In this document: piece by piece, positions 32,097-40,036 of the stretch
Position numbering within the stretch: position 1 is the first letter of the stretch
Layout: each line of letters starts with the position of its first letter
Source of the DNA: Paracoccus gahaiensis
GTDB lineage: Bacteria > Pseudomonadota > Alphaproteobacteria > Rhodobacterales > Rhodobacteraceae
Assembly: GCF_005048225.1 (NCBI RefSeq)
Contig: NZ_SUNI01000001.1
Coordinates: 1-64,000, forward strand
Direction: 5' to 3'
Length of the DNA: 64,000 nucleotides
Position numbers and translations under genes: made by a program
The notes under the pieces: generated by a model
What the model saw: the letters and a program-made list of their open reading frames with translations, nothing else
Told to the model about the DNA's origin: nothing
Database searches by the model: none

Positions 32097-33251
32097 ATGC
32101 GTTATTTCCTGATCGCGGGAGAGGCCTCGGGCGACCAGCTGGGCGCGGCCCTGATGGCGGGGCTGCGCGCGCCGGACCCCGACGCGCAGTTTGACGGCAT
32201 CGGCGGCCCGGCCATGACCGACCTGGGCCTGCAGAGCCTCTTTCCCATGGACGAGCTGTCGGTGATGGGCATCTGGGAGGTGCTGCCGAAATACCGCCAT
32301 CTCAAGCGCCGCATCGCGCAGACCGCCGAGGCCGTGACGGCGGCCGCGCCCGATGTGCTGATCACCATCGACAGCCCTGATTTCGGCCTGCGCGTGGCCC
32401 ATCTGGCCCGCGCCGCGCGGCCCGATCTGCGCACCGTGCATTACGTCGCGCCCTCGGTCTGGGCCTGGCGCCCGGGCCGGGCGCGCAAGATGGCGCGGGT
32501 GATCGATCATGTGCTGGCCATCCTGCCCTTCGAGCCGCCGCTGATGGAGGCTGCCGGCATGACCTGCGATTTCGTGGGCCATCCGGTCGCCACCTCGGAC
32601 GTGGCCGGCCCTGACGAGGCGCAGCTGTTCCGCAATGCCCATGGCATCGCGCCCGACGCGCCGGTCGTCCTGTGCCTGCCCGGATCGCGGCGGGGCGAGG
32701 TCGCGCGCCTTGGCCCCCGCTTCGACGAGGCGCTGATGCGGCTGCGCGACCGGGTGCCCGAGATCCGCGTGGTCCTGCCGACCGTGCCCGGCGTGGCGGG
32801 GCTGGTGCGCGACATGACGCGGCGCTGGCCCACCGCTCCCATCGTCATCGAGGAGGCCGAGGAAAAGCGCGCGGCCTTCGCCGCCGCCGATCTGGCGCTG
32901 GCGGCCTCGGGCACGGTCAGCCTGGAACTGGCGGCCAACCGCATCCCGATGGTCATCGGCTATGACATGGCGCCCTTGTCGCGGCTGATCGTGGGGGTGC
33001 TCCTGCGCACCGACACGGTCACGCTGGTCAATCTGGTCAGTGACACCCGCGCCGTGCCGGAATACCTGGGCCGCGCCTGCCAGCCCGGGCCGCTGGCACA
33101 GGCCCTGCAGGACACGCTGGAGGAACCCCGGACCCGCGCCGCCCAGCTGGAGGCGATGGATCTGACGATGGAGCGCTTGGGCAAAGGGGGCGAGGCGCCG
33201 GGCCTGCGCGCCGCCGCCTCGGTGATCGCCGCGGTCAGGCGACCGCGTTAG
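32097..33251 (+). CDS. lpxB: lipid-A-disaccharide synthase
   Basis: 384 residues, GT19 glycosyltransferase that condenses lipid X with UDP-diacylglucosamine. Characteristic motifs: FLIAGEASGDQLGA at the N-terminus, YVAPSVWAWRPGR, LPGSRRGEV, and SGTVSLELA in the donor-binding C-terminal half. A 63-base gap after lpxI without a terminator suggests continued transcription. Its end converges with ridA (nine bases). Confidence 0.96.
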   Translation: MRYFLIAGEASGDQLGAALMAGLRAPDPDAQFDGIGGPAMTDLGLQSLFPMDELSVMGIWEVLPKYRHLKRRIAQTAEAVTAAAPDVLITIDSPDFGLRVAHLARAARPDLRTVHYVAPSVWAWRPGRARKMARVIDHVLAILPFEPPLMEAAGMTCDFVGHPVATSDVAGPDEAQLFRNAHGIAPDAPVVLCLPGSRRGEVARLGPRFDEALMRLRDRVPEIRVVLPTVPGVAGLVRDMTRRWPTAPIVIEEAEEKRAAFAAADLALAASGTVSLELAANRIPMVIGYDMAPLSRLIVGVLLRTDTVTLVNLVSDTRAVPEYLGRACQPGPLAQALQDTLEEPRTRAAQLEAMDLTMERLGKGGEAPGLRAAASVIAAVRRPR

Positions 33252-33260
33252 GGGTTGCGG

Positions 33261-33608
33261 TCAGAGGACCGCAGTGACGATGATCTCGACCTTGTAGTCG
33301 GGGGTCGCCAGCGCCGATTCGCCGGTCGCGCGGGCAGGGGCGGCGCCTTGGGGCACCCAGGCATCCCAGACCGCGTTCATCTCGGCGAACTCGGCCATGT
33401 CGGCCATCCAGATCTGGGCCGAGACGATCTTCGTCTTGTCGGTGCCCGCCTGTGCCAAGAGGTCGTCGATCTGGGCCAGCACGGCGCGGGTCTGGTCGGC
33501 GACCGGGGTGCCGGGCTCGCCCACCTGGCCCGCGAGGAAGACGAAGCCGTTGGCGATGACCGCCTGGCTCATGCGGGTGCCGGTGCCGATGCGGGTGATC
33601 TCGGTCAT
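33261..33608 (-). CDS. RidA/YjgF-family enamine/imine deaminase-like protein
   Basis: 115 residues; GGAGA before the ATG. YjgF fold with AGQVGEPG and a variant of the family's C-terminal active-site region. The arginine usual in RidA at the carboxylate-binding position (R105 in E. coli) falls in APARATGESALATPDYKVEI, so some substrate site may be retained. The protein lies outside the core RidA subgroup. It would clear reactive 2-aminoacrylate-type intermediates or act on another small substrate. Divergent from mmcB. Confidence 0.85.
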   Translation of the reverse strand: MTEITRIGTGTRMSQAVIANGFVFLAGQVGEPGTPVADQTRAVLAQIDDLLAQAGTDKTKIVSAQIWMADMAEFAEMNAVWDAWVPQGAAPARATGESALATPDYKVEIIVTAVL

Positions 33609-33672
33609 GTCAGTCTCCGTTATGGGGTTCGGGCGGGACGCTAGCGCCGGGTCCGGGCGGCTGCAAGACGGG

Positions 33673-33700
33673 TTGCGGGCGTTTCCGCTTCGTTCTAAAT
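33673..33700 (+). promoter_or_regulatory. mmcB promoter with overlapping LexA-like box
   Basis: GTTT (33681-33684), seven bases, GTTC (33692-33695): one mismatch from the Rhodobacter-type LexA operator GTTC-N7-GTTC. It sits between TTGCGG (33673-33678) and CTAAAT (33695-33700), spaced 16 bases, i.e. a promoter whose spacer is filled by the operator, 8 bases ahead of the mmcB ATG. MmcB-family genes are DNA-damage induced in Caulobacter, which fits. Confidence 0.55.
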
Positions 33701-33707
33701 TGCGCCC

Positions 33708-34178
33708 ATGAGCGCCGAAGCCCCCCTCCTTTCCCTGCCGCCCATGCCCGGCCAGCGCCTGGCACGCGGCACGGCGCGGCTGCTGCGCAGCATGGATCAT
33801 GCGGTCCTGACGGAATTCGTGCCCGCGCGGGGCCTGCGCGTCGACCTGATCAGCCTCGGTCCCAAGGGCGAATTGTGGATCGTCGAATGCAAGAGCGGCC
33901 GGGCCGATTTCCGGGCCGACCGCAAGTGGCAGGGCTATCTGGACTGGTGCGACCGCTATTTCTGGGCGGTGGACGGCGATTTTCCGGTCGAGCTGCTGCC
34001 CGAGGACACCGGCCTGATCCATGCCGATGCCTTCGGCGCCGCCGTCACCCGCATGGCGCCGGAAACCCGGCTGGCAGGCGCCCGCCGGGTCAAGGTGCAG
34101 CGCGATTTCGCCCGCGCCGCCGCCCTGCGCCTGCAGATGCTGGCCGATCCCGAGGCGCTTATCGCCGGGGTTTCTTAG
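33708..34178 (+). CDS. mmcB: MmcB-family DNA repair protein
   Basis: 156 residues. The family hallmark is a PD-(D/E)xK-like nuclease core: VDLISLGPKGELWIVECKSG with Asp, Glu and Lys in place, followed by DFRADRKWQGYLDWCDRYFW. In Caulobacter mmcB is an SOS gene and mutants are sensitive to mitomycin C. A LexA-like site directly upstream supports damage-inducible control. The last 20 bases overlap the convergent DUF6324 gene. Confidence 0.88.
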   Translation: MSAEAPLLSLPPMPGQRLARGTARLLRSMDHAVLTEFVPARGLRVDLISLGPKGELWIVECKSGRADFRADRKWQGYLDWCDRYFWAVDGDFPVELLPEDTGLIHADAFGAAVTRMAPETRLAGARRVKVQRDFARAAALRLQMLADPEALIAGVS

Positions 34179-34389
34179 ACCCGCCGCCGGGCGCCTTGCC
34201 GCCTTGGCCCATGGCGCGCGCGGCTTCCGCGGCGGCCATCAGCTCCTCGGCGATCTCGGCCGCCTCCTCGGGGTCGAAATCCATCGGCAGATCGACGCCC
34301 TCGCCCTGGACATAGATGCGCACCATCCCAAGGTCGGTCGGGCCGATCTGGATATTGGCGGTGATGTCGCTTTCGCTGTTGATGCCCAT
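34159..34389 (-). CDS. DUF6324 family protein
   Basis: 76 residues; ATG 34389 chosen for the AAGGA upstream and the conserved start MGINSESDITANIQIGPTD. A beta-strand-rich first half (GMVRIYVQGEGVDLPMDF) is followed by an acidic helix DPEEAAEIAEELMAAAEAAR and a Gly/Lys/Arg tail. Small soluble protein of unknown function that I associate with Rhodobacteraceae. Its 3' end overlaps mmcB on the other strand by 20 bases, so no terminator separates them. Confidence 0.8.
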   Translation of the reverse strand: MGINSESDITANIQIGPTDLGMVRIYVQGEGVDLPMDFDPEEAAEIAEELMAAAEAARAMGQGGKAPGGGSKKPRR

Positions 34390-34453
34390 GGTTCTGTCCT
34401 TGTCATCGGGGAAACTTTCTCTAGCGCAAACGCGATTTCGCGGCAAGCGGGGC

Positions 34454-34482
34454 TTGCACGCCGGGCGGGTCGGGTCTATGAA
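34454..34482 (+). promoter_or_regulatory. tRNA-His promoter
   Basis: TTGCAC (34454-34459), 17-base spacer, TATGAA (34477-34482), 10 bases before the tRNA-His 5' end. Confidence 0.65.
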
Positions 34483-34492
34483 GCCGCCCTGT

Positions 34493-34569
34493 GCCGCCTT
34501 AGCTCAGTTGGTTAGAGCGCTAGATTGTGGATCTAGAGGTCACCCGTTCGAGACGGGTAGGCGGTACCA
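34493..34569 (+). tRNA. tRNA-His (GTG), alphaproteobacterial type without G-1
   Basis: Acceptor GCCGCCT (34493-34499) pairs with AGGCGGT (34559-34565; first pair G-U), discriminator A at 34566 and encoded CCA (34567-34569). The anticodon loop contains GTG. The base before the first acceptor position is T (34492), not G, and the discriminator is A rather than C73. That is the known alphaproteobacterial exception to the universal G-1:C73 identity pair of tRNA-His. Confidence 0.95.
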
Positions 34570-34656
34570 CCTCCCCCCCAAACTTTCCGCAGCGCAGCAT
34601 CTTGCCGTGCGCGTTCTGCGCTGCCACTCTGGCCCAAAGCCGCTAGAGGAGCCGCC

Positions 34657-36039
34657 ATGGGCCTGCTGGGAATTTTCCTGTCGCTGATCCTGCTGATGTA
34701 TCTGGCCTATCGCGGGATCACGGTGCTGATCCTGGCGCCGCTGCTGTCGCTGATGGCGGTGGCGCTGTCGGGGGGCATTCCGCTGCTGGCGACCTATACG
34801 CAGGTCTTCATGGGGTCGCTTGGCGGCTATGTCATCACCTATTTCCCGCTGTTCCTGCTGGGGGCGATCTTCGGCAAGGTGATGGCCGACAGCGGAGCGG
34901 CGCGGTCCATCGCGGAATGGATCGTGGACCGGCTTGGCCCCGGGCGCGCGGTCCTGGCGGTGGTCTTGTCCTGCGGGGTGCTGACCTATGGCGGCGTGTC
35001 GCTGTTCGTGGTGGCCTTTGCGGTCTATCCCATCGCCAATGCGCTGTTCCGTCGCGCCGACATCCCCAAGCGGCTGCTGCCCGCGGCCATCGCGCTCGGG
35101 TCCTTCACCTTCACCATGACCGCATTCCCCGGCACGCCCGCGATCCAGAACGCCATTCCCATGCCCTTCTTCGGCACGAACGTCTTTGCAGCACCCCTGT
35201 TCGGGCTGCTGGCGGGGATCATCATGCTGGCGGGCGGCACGCTGTGGCTGAACCGCCGCGCGGCGGCAGCTGCCAGCCGGTCCGAGGGCTATGGCGATCA
35301 CCCCGCCACCGCCGCCGACGCCAATCTGCGCGACGAGGCCGACCTGCCGCCCTTCGCGCTGGCGGTGCTGCCGGTCGTGGCGGTGATCGTGCTGAACGCC
35401 GCGCTGACCTGGTTCGTCTTCCCGGCGATGAGCGCGGATTATCTGGCCCTGCCCGAATACGGAGAGACGGACCTGGCCGCCGTCGCGGGCATCTGGGCGA
35501 TCATCGTGTCGCTGGTGGTATCGATCTGCCTGGCCATCGGGCTGAACTGGCGCCGCTTCGCCGACCTGCGCGAAAGCGTCAATGCCGGCACGATGGGGTC
35601 CTTGCTGCCGATCTTCAACACCGCCTCCGAGGTGGGATACGGCGCGGTCATCGCATCCTTGCCCGCCTTCACGATCATCCGCGACGCGGTACTGGGACTG
35701 TTCCCGTCGAACCCCGTCGCCTCGCTGGCGGTCGCGGTCAACGTGCTGGCGGGGATCACCGGATCGGCCTCGGGCGGCATGTCCATCGCGCTGCAGACGC
35801 TTGGCGCGCAATTCGCCGAGATGGGGCAGGCGCAGGGGATCAGCATGGAGCTGATGCACCGCGTGACCGCGCTGGCCTCGGGCGGGTTCGATGCGCTGCC
35901 CCATAACGGTGCGGTCATCACCCTGCTGGCGATCACCGGGCTGACGCACAAGAAAAGCTATGCCGACATCTTCGTGGTGGCGGTGGCGATCCCGGTCGTG
36001 GCGCTGATCACGGTGATCGTGCTGGGCAGCGTGATCTAG
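34657..36039 (+). CDS. GntP-family permease
   Basis: 460 residues, about 11-12 hydrophobic helices; AGAGGAG precedes the ATG. Motifs typical of the GntP/citrate-type ion transporter superfamily are present (YGGVSLFVVAFAVYPIA; TAFPGTPAIQNAIPMPFFGT; ASGGMSIALQTLG; SGGFDALPHNGAVITLL). It would import a gluconate-like or other organic acid by proton symport. No kinase or dehydratase gene is adjacent, so the substrate is open. Convergent with the ABC exporter gene, 12 bases apart. Confidence 0.88.
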   Translation: MGLLGIFLSLILLMYLAYRGITVLILAPLLSLMAVALSGGIPLLATYTQVFMGSLGGYVITYFPLFLLGAIFGKVMADSGAARSIAEWIVDRLGPGRAVLAVVLSCGVLTYGGVSLFVVAFAVYPIANALFRRADIPKRLLPAAIALGSFTFTMTAFPGTPAIQNAIPMPFFGTNVFAAPLFGLLAGIIMLAGGTLWLNRRAAAAASRSEGYGDHPATAADANLRDEADLPPFALAVLPVVAVIVLNAALTWFVFPAMSADYLALPEYGETDLAAVAGIWAIIVSLVVSICLAIGLNWRRFADLRESVNAGTMGSLLPIFNTASEVGYGAVIASLPAFTIIRDAVLGLFPSNPVASLAVAVNVLAGITGSASGGMSIALQTLGAQFAEMGQAQGISMELMHRVTALASGGFDALPHNGAVITLLAITGLTHKKSYADIFVVAVAIPVVALITVIVLGSVI

Positions 36040-36051
36040 CGGCAGCCCGAC

Positions 36052-37902
36052 CTAGCGATAGCCCTGGGCCTGCAGCTCGAACAGCTCGCGATAGCGGCCG
36101 GGGCGGGCGACCAGTTCGGCATGCGTGCCCTGGTCCTGCACCCGGCCCGCCTCCAGCACGATGATCCGGTCGGCCATCCGCACGGAGGAGAAACGGTGCG
36201 AGATCAGCAGCGCCGTCCGCCCCGCCGTCAGGTCCTTGAAGCGCTGGAAGACCTCGTATTCCGCCCGCGCATCCAGCGCCGCCGTCGGCTCGTCCAGCAC
36301 CAGCAGCTGCGCGTCGCGCATATAGGCCCGCGCGATGGCCAGTTTCTGCCATTCGCCGCCCGACAGGTCCAACCCGCGCGCGAAGCGGCGCCCCACCATC
36401 TGGTCATAGCCCTGCGGCAGCTTGGCGATGACCTGATCGGCCAGCGCGCGTTCGGCCGAGGCGATGATGCGGGGGCGGTCGTCGCGCGCCTCGATCCGGC
36501 CGATGGCGATGTTCTCGGCCGCGGTGACGGCATAGCGCACGAAATCCTGGAAGATCACCCCGATGGTGCCACGCAGCTCGTCCAGGTCATAGTCGCGCAG
36601 ATCGCGCCCCTCCAGCGTGATGCGCCCCTCATCGGGATCATAGAGCCGCGCCAGCAACTTGACGATGGTGGTCTTGCCGGCGCCGTTCTCGCCCACCAGC
36701 GCGACCGTCTCGCCCACCTTCAGGTCCAGCGTCATATGGCGGATCGCCCAGTCCTCGCGGCCCGGATAGCGAAAGCCCACATTCTCGAAACGGAAGCCCT
36801 GAACGATCGGGCGCGGCACCGGCAGCGGGTCTGCGGGCGAGGCGATGGCGGGGACCGCCGTGAAGAATTCGAAGAGGTCGTCCAGATACATGGCCTGACC
36901 CGCCATGCCGGAAAACCCCGCCAGCAGCCCCTCCAGCAGACCCCGCAGGCGCAGGAAGCTGCCCGACAGAAAGGTCAGGTCGCCAAGCGACAGCTGCCCC
37001 GTCAGGGTGCGGGCGATGATCCACAGGAAGGCCGCGTAATAGGCCAGCGTGCCAAGCGCGGTCAGCACCGCCATGACCGACAGCTGACGCCGCTGGATGA
37101 CCCGGTTCTCGACATAGAACCGCCGCGCCAGCACCAGATAGCGGTCGCGCAGCCAAGGCGAGAGGCCGAAGATCTTGACCTCTTTCGCCGTCTCGGCGGT
37201 GGCGGCGATCATGCGCAGATAGTCGCGTTCGCGCCGGTCGGCGGCGCGGGCGTGGTTCAGCGCATAGGTGCGGGCGTTGAAATGCATCTCGCCCAACAGG
37301 GAGGGGATCAGCGCCAGCGCCAGCAGCACCACCAGCCAGGGGTTGTAGAGGATCAGGCCCACCGCGAAGCTGGCCACCGTCACGCTGTCCTGCAACTGCT
37401 GCATCAGCTGGTTCAGCAGCGGGATCCGCCCCATCGTTTGGCGCCGCGCGCGGTCCAGCCGGTCCTGAAAGGCCGCATCCTCGAAGCTGGCCAGATCGAG
37501 GCCCGCCGCGTGGTCCATCAGCCGGATCGAGATGTCGATGACCAGCTTTTCCTGCAGCAGCGCATCGGTATAGCTGACCAGCCGGCCCAGCACGTCCTGC
37601 GCCACGGCCAGCGCCAGCTCGATCGCCACCAGCCAGATGAGCGTGTCGGCCAGCCCGCTGTCCCACCAGCCGGACAGGGTCTCGGGCCCGCCGGAGGAGG
37701 ACAGCGCCACCACCTGGTCGATGATCAGCTTGCCCACCCAAAGCATCGCCACGGGCATCAGCGCCCGCATCAGGCGCAGGATCACCATGGCCAGCGTCAA
37801 CGCCGGGCTGGCCCGCCAGACCAGGGCCAGAAAGGGCGGGATGTTCTTCAACGCCGCCCACCGGGCCGAGAAGGACGGACCGGCGGGGGTGTCGGGGGGC
37901 AT
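36052..37902 (-). CDS. ABC exporter, fused membrane and ATPase domains
   Basis: 616 residues from ATG 37902, one base after the oppF stop; an ATG at 37929 would add nine residues and overlap oppF. About six membrane helices in residues 1-345, then a full nucleotide-binding domain: Walker A GENGAGKT, signature LSGGEWQK, Walker B LLVLDEPT. As a half-transporter it should dimerise. Type I ABC exporters carry lipids, drugs or peptides. Direct coupling to oppF makes it the sixth gene of the opp operon, unusual for a peptide importer cluster. Confidence 0.9.
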   Translation of the reverse strand: MPPDTPAGPSFSARWAALKNIPPFLALVWRASPALTLAMVILRLMRALMPVAMLWVGKLIIDQVVALSSSGGPETLSGWWDSGLADTLIWLVAIELALAVAQDVLGRLVSYTDALLQEKLVIDISIRLMDHAAGLDLASFEDAAFQDRLDRARRQTMGRIPLLNQLMQQLQDSVTVASFAVGLILYNPWLVVLLALALIPSLLGEMHFNARTYALNHARAADRRERDYLRMIAATAETAKEVKIFGLSPWLRDRYLVLARRFYVENRVIQRRQLSVMAVLTALGTLAYYAAFLWIIARTLTGQLSLGDLTFLSGSFLRLRGLLEGLLAGFSGMAGQAMYLDDLFEFFTAVPAIASPADPLPVPRPIVQGFRFENVGFRYPGREDWAIRHMTLDLKVGETVALVGENGAGKTTIVKLLARLYDPDEGRITLEGRDLRDYDLDELRGTIGVIFQDFVRYAVTAAENIAIGRIEARDDRPRIIASAERALADQVIAKLPQGYDQMVGRRFARGLDLSGGEWQKLAIARAYMRDAQLLVLDEPTAALDARAEYEVFQRFKDLTAGRTALLISHRFSSVRMADRIIVLEAGRVQDQGTHAELVARPGRYRELFELQAQGYR

Positions 37903-37903
37903 C

Positions 37904-38926
37904 TCAGGCGGCCTCGCGCCGGCGGGCATGGGCGATCTCGGCCTCGGTCAGGGGGCCGGGGAAGTGGCAGGCGGTCTGGTGATCCATGCCCTGCAGCACC
38001 GGCACCTCGGCCGCGCAGCGCGCCTGCGCCCGGGGGCAGCGGGTGCGGAACACGCAGCCCGAGGGCGGGTTCAGCGGCGAGGGCAGATCGCCCGCCAGCG
38101 GCACGATGGTCTTGGCCGTCTCGACCGTCGGATCGGGCACCGGCACCGCCGACAGCAGCGCCTGCGTGTAGGGGTGCTGGGGCGCGGCATAGAGATCGTC
38201 CGAGGAGGCGATCTCCATCACCTTGCCCAGATAGAGGACCATGATCCGGTCGCTGATATGCTTCACCACCGACAGATCATGCGCGATGAAGACCAGCGAC
38301 AGGCCCAGGTCGCGCTGCAGCCGGATCAGCAGGTTGATGACCTGCGCCTGGATCGACACGTCCAGCGCACTGACCGGCTCGTCGCAGATGATCAGCTTCG
38401 GCTCCACGATCAGCGCGCGGGCGATGCCGATGCGCTGGCACTGGCCGCCCGAGAACTCGTGCGGATAGCGATTGATCTGGTTGGGCAGCAGCCCGACCTT
38501 GTCCATCATCGCCCGCGCCCGCTCCTTGACCTCGGCGCGGGACAGATCGGGGCGGTGCGTGGTCAGGGGTTCGGCAATGATCTGGCCCACGGTCATGCGC
38601 GGGTTCAGGCTGGCCAGAGGGTCCTGGAACACCATCTGGATGTCCTGGCGGTACTTCATCATCTGCCGTGCGCTCAGCGCCAGCAGGTCCTGCCCGTCCG
38701 ACCAGCGCGCCTGGCCTGCGGCGGGCACCAGCCCGATCAGCGCGCGGGCCAGCGTCGATTTCCCGCAGCCCGATTCGCCCACCACGCCAAGGGTCTCGCC
38801 GGGGTTCAGCGTGAAATCCACGCCCGCCACGGCCTGCAGCGGCAGCGGCTTGGCCCAGGGCATCGCGCCTTCGGGGCGGATGGGGAAGGTCACGCGCAGG
38901 TCGCGCACGTCCAGAAGCGGGGTCAT
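37904..38926 (-). CDS. oppF: oligopeptide ABC transporter ATP-binding protein (OppF/DppF)
   Basis: 340 residues. Walker A GESGCGKS, signature FSGGQCQR, Walker B LIICDEP, and the C-terminal oligopeptide/dipeptide domain with cysteine motif (GCVFRTRCPRAQARC) that may bind an Fe-S cluster in this family. The start overlaps the oppD stop by ATGA. With oppD it energises the OppBC channel. Confidence 0.92.
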   Translation of the reverse strand: MTPLLDVRDLRVTFPIRPEGAMPWAKPLPLQAVAGVDFTLNPGETLGVVGESGCGKSTLARALIGLVPAAGQARWSDGQDLLALSARQMMKYRQDIQMVFQDPLASLNPRMTVGQIIAEPLTTHRPDLSRAEVKERARAMMDKVGLLPNQINRYPHEFSGGQCQRIGIARALIVEPKLIICDEPVSALDVSIQAQVINLLIRLQRDLGLSLVFIAHDLSVVKHISDRIMVLYLGKVMEIASSDDLYAAPQHPYTQALLSAVPVPDPTVETAKTIVPLAGDLPSPLNPPSGCVFRTRCPRAQARCAAEVPVLQGMDHQTACHFPGPLTEAEIAHARRREAA

Positions 38927-40035
38927 GGCTGTCCCTCCGTGGGGGTTCCGGCGGCCCCGGCGCCGGCGACGGCGCCGCGGGGAATGGCGCTGTCCGCGAC
39001 GGCGCCGGGATGGGCGGCGGGATGGGCGGCGGGCTGGTCCGTGTCGGGATGACGGGTGGTCCGGCGCGCCAGCACCTCGGCCACGGGGGCGTGGCAGGCC
39101 CGCGCGCGGTCCGGCGCAAAGATCTCCAGCGGGGGGTCGATGCTGTCGCAGCCTTCCCGCGCATAGGGGCAGCGCGGCTGGAAGGCGCAGCCGGGAGGCG
39201 GGTTGCTCATGTTCGGGGGCTGGCCGGGAATGGCGCGCAACTCCTCGTCCTCCTGATCGACTCGGGGGATCGCGTCCAGCAACCCTTGGGTATAGGGATG
39301 CGTGGCTTCGGCAAAGATCGGGCGCACCGGCCCGGTTTCGCGGATGCGGCCGCCATACATGACGGCCACCCGCTCGCAGGATCCGGCGACGACGCCCAGA
39401 TCATGGGTGATCAGGATCATCGCCATGCCGAAATCGCGCTGCAGGTCGGACAAGAGCGCCATGATCTGCGCCTGAACGGTCACGTCCAGCGCGGTCGTGG
39501 GCTCGTCCGCGATCAGCAGCTTGGGGCGGCACAGAAGCGCCATGGCGATCATCACCCGCTGGCGCATGCCGCCCGAGAACTCGTGCGGATACAGACGGAT
39601 GCGGCTTTTGGCATCGGGGATCTTGACCGCGTCCAGCATGCGCACGGACTCGGCCACGGCCTCGCGTTTGCCCATGCCCTTGTGCAGGGTCAGCACCTCG
39701 GCCATCTGGTCGGCCACCCGCATGTAGGGGTTCAGCGAGGTCATCGGGTCCTGAAAGATCATCGCGATCTGCTCGGCCCGGATGCGGTTCAGCACCTTCA
39801 CCGGGGCGTTCAGGATCTGCTGCCCGTCGAACATCACACTGCCCGAGGCGCGGCCGTTGCGCGCGAGAAGCCCCATGATGGCGAAGGACAGCTGCGACTT
39901 GCCGCTGCCCGATTCGCCCACGATGCCAAGCGTGTCGCCCGCATTCACGGTCAGGTTCACGTCGGTGACGGCGCGCACCTCGGCATCGTTGGTGGCGAAG
40001 CGGACCGACAGGTCCGTGAGGGTCAGAAGGGCCAT
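38923..40035 (-). CDS. oppD: oligopeptide ABC transporter ATP-binding protein (OppD/DppD)
   Basis: 370 residues. Walker A GESGSGKS, signature FSGGMRQR, Walker B LLIADEPT, C-terminal oligo_HPY cysteine motif (GCAFQPRCPYAREGC). The last 50 or so residues after the normal family end are a His/Pro/Ala/Gly-rich tail with a duplicated AAHP unit, probably disordered. Starts one base after the oppC stop. Confidence 0.92.
   Translation of the reverse strand: MALLTLTDLSVRFATNDAEVRAVTDVNLTVNAGDTLGIVGESGSGKSQLSFAIMGLLARNGRASGSVMFDGQQILNAPVKVLNRIRAEQIAMIFQDPMTSLNPYMRVADQMAEVLTLHKGMGKREAVAESVRMLDAVKIPDAKSRIRLYPHEFSGGMRQRVMIAMALLCRPKLLIADEPTTALDVTVQAQIMALLSDLQRDFGMAMILITHDLGVVAGSCERVAVMYGGRIRETGPVRPIFAEATHPYTQGLLDAIPRVDQEDEELRAIPGQPPNMSNPPPGCAFQPRCPYAREGCDSIDPPLEIFAPDRARACHAPVAEVLARRTTRHPDTDQPAAHPAAHPGAVADSAIPRGAVAGAGAAGTPTEGQP
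39007..39030. repeat. 12-bp tandem duplication in oppD tail
   Basis: GGGATGGGCGGC occurs twice head to tail (39007-39018 and 39019-39030, plus-strand reading). On the coding strand it duplicates a four-residue unit (AAHP) in the low-complexity C-terminus of OppD. Consistent with replication slippage. Confidence 0.8.
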
Positions 40036-40036
40036 G

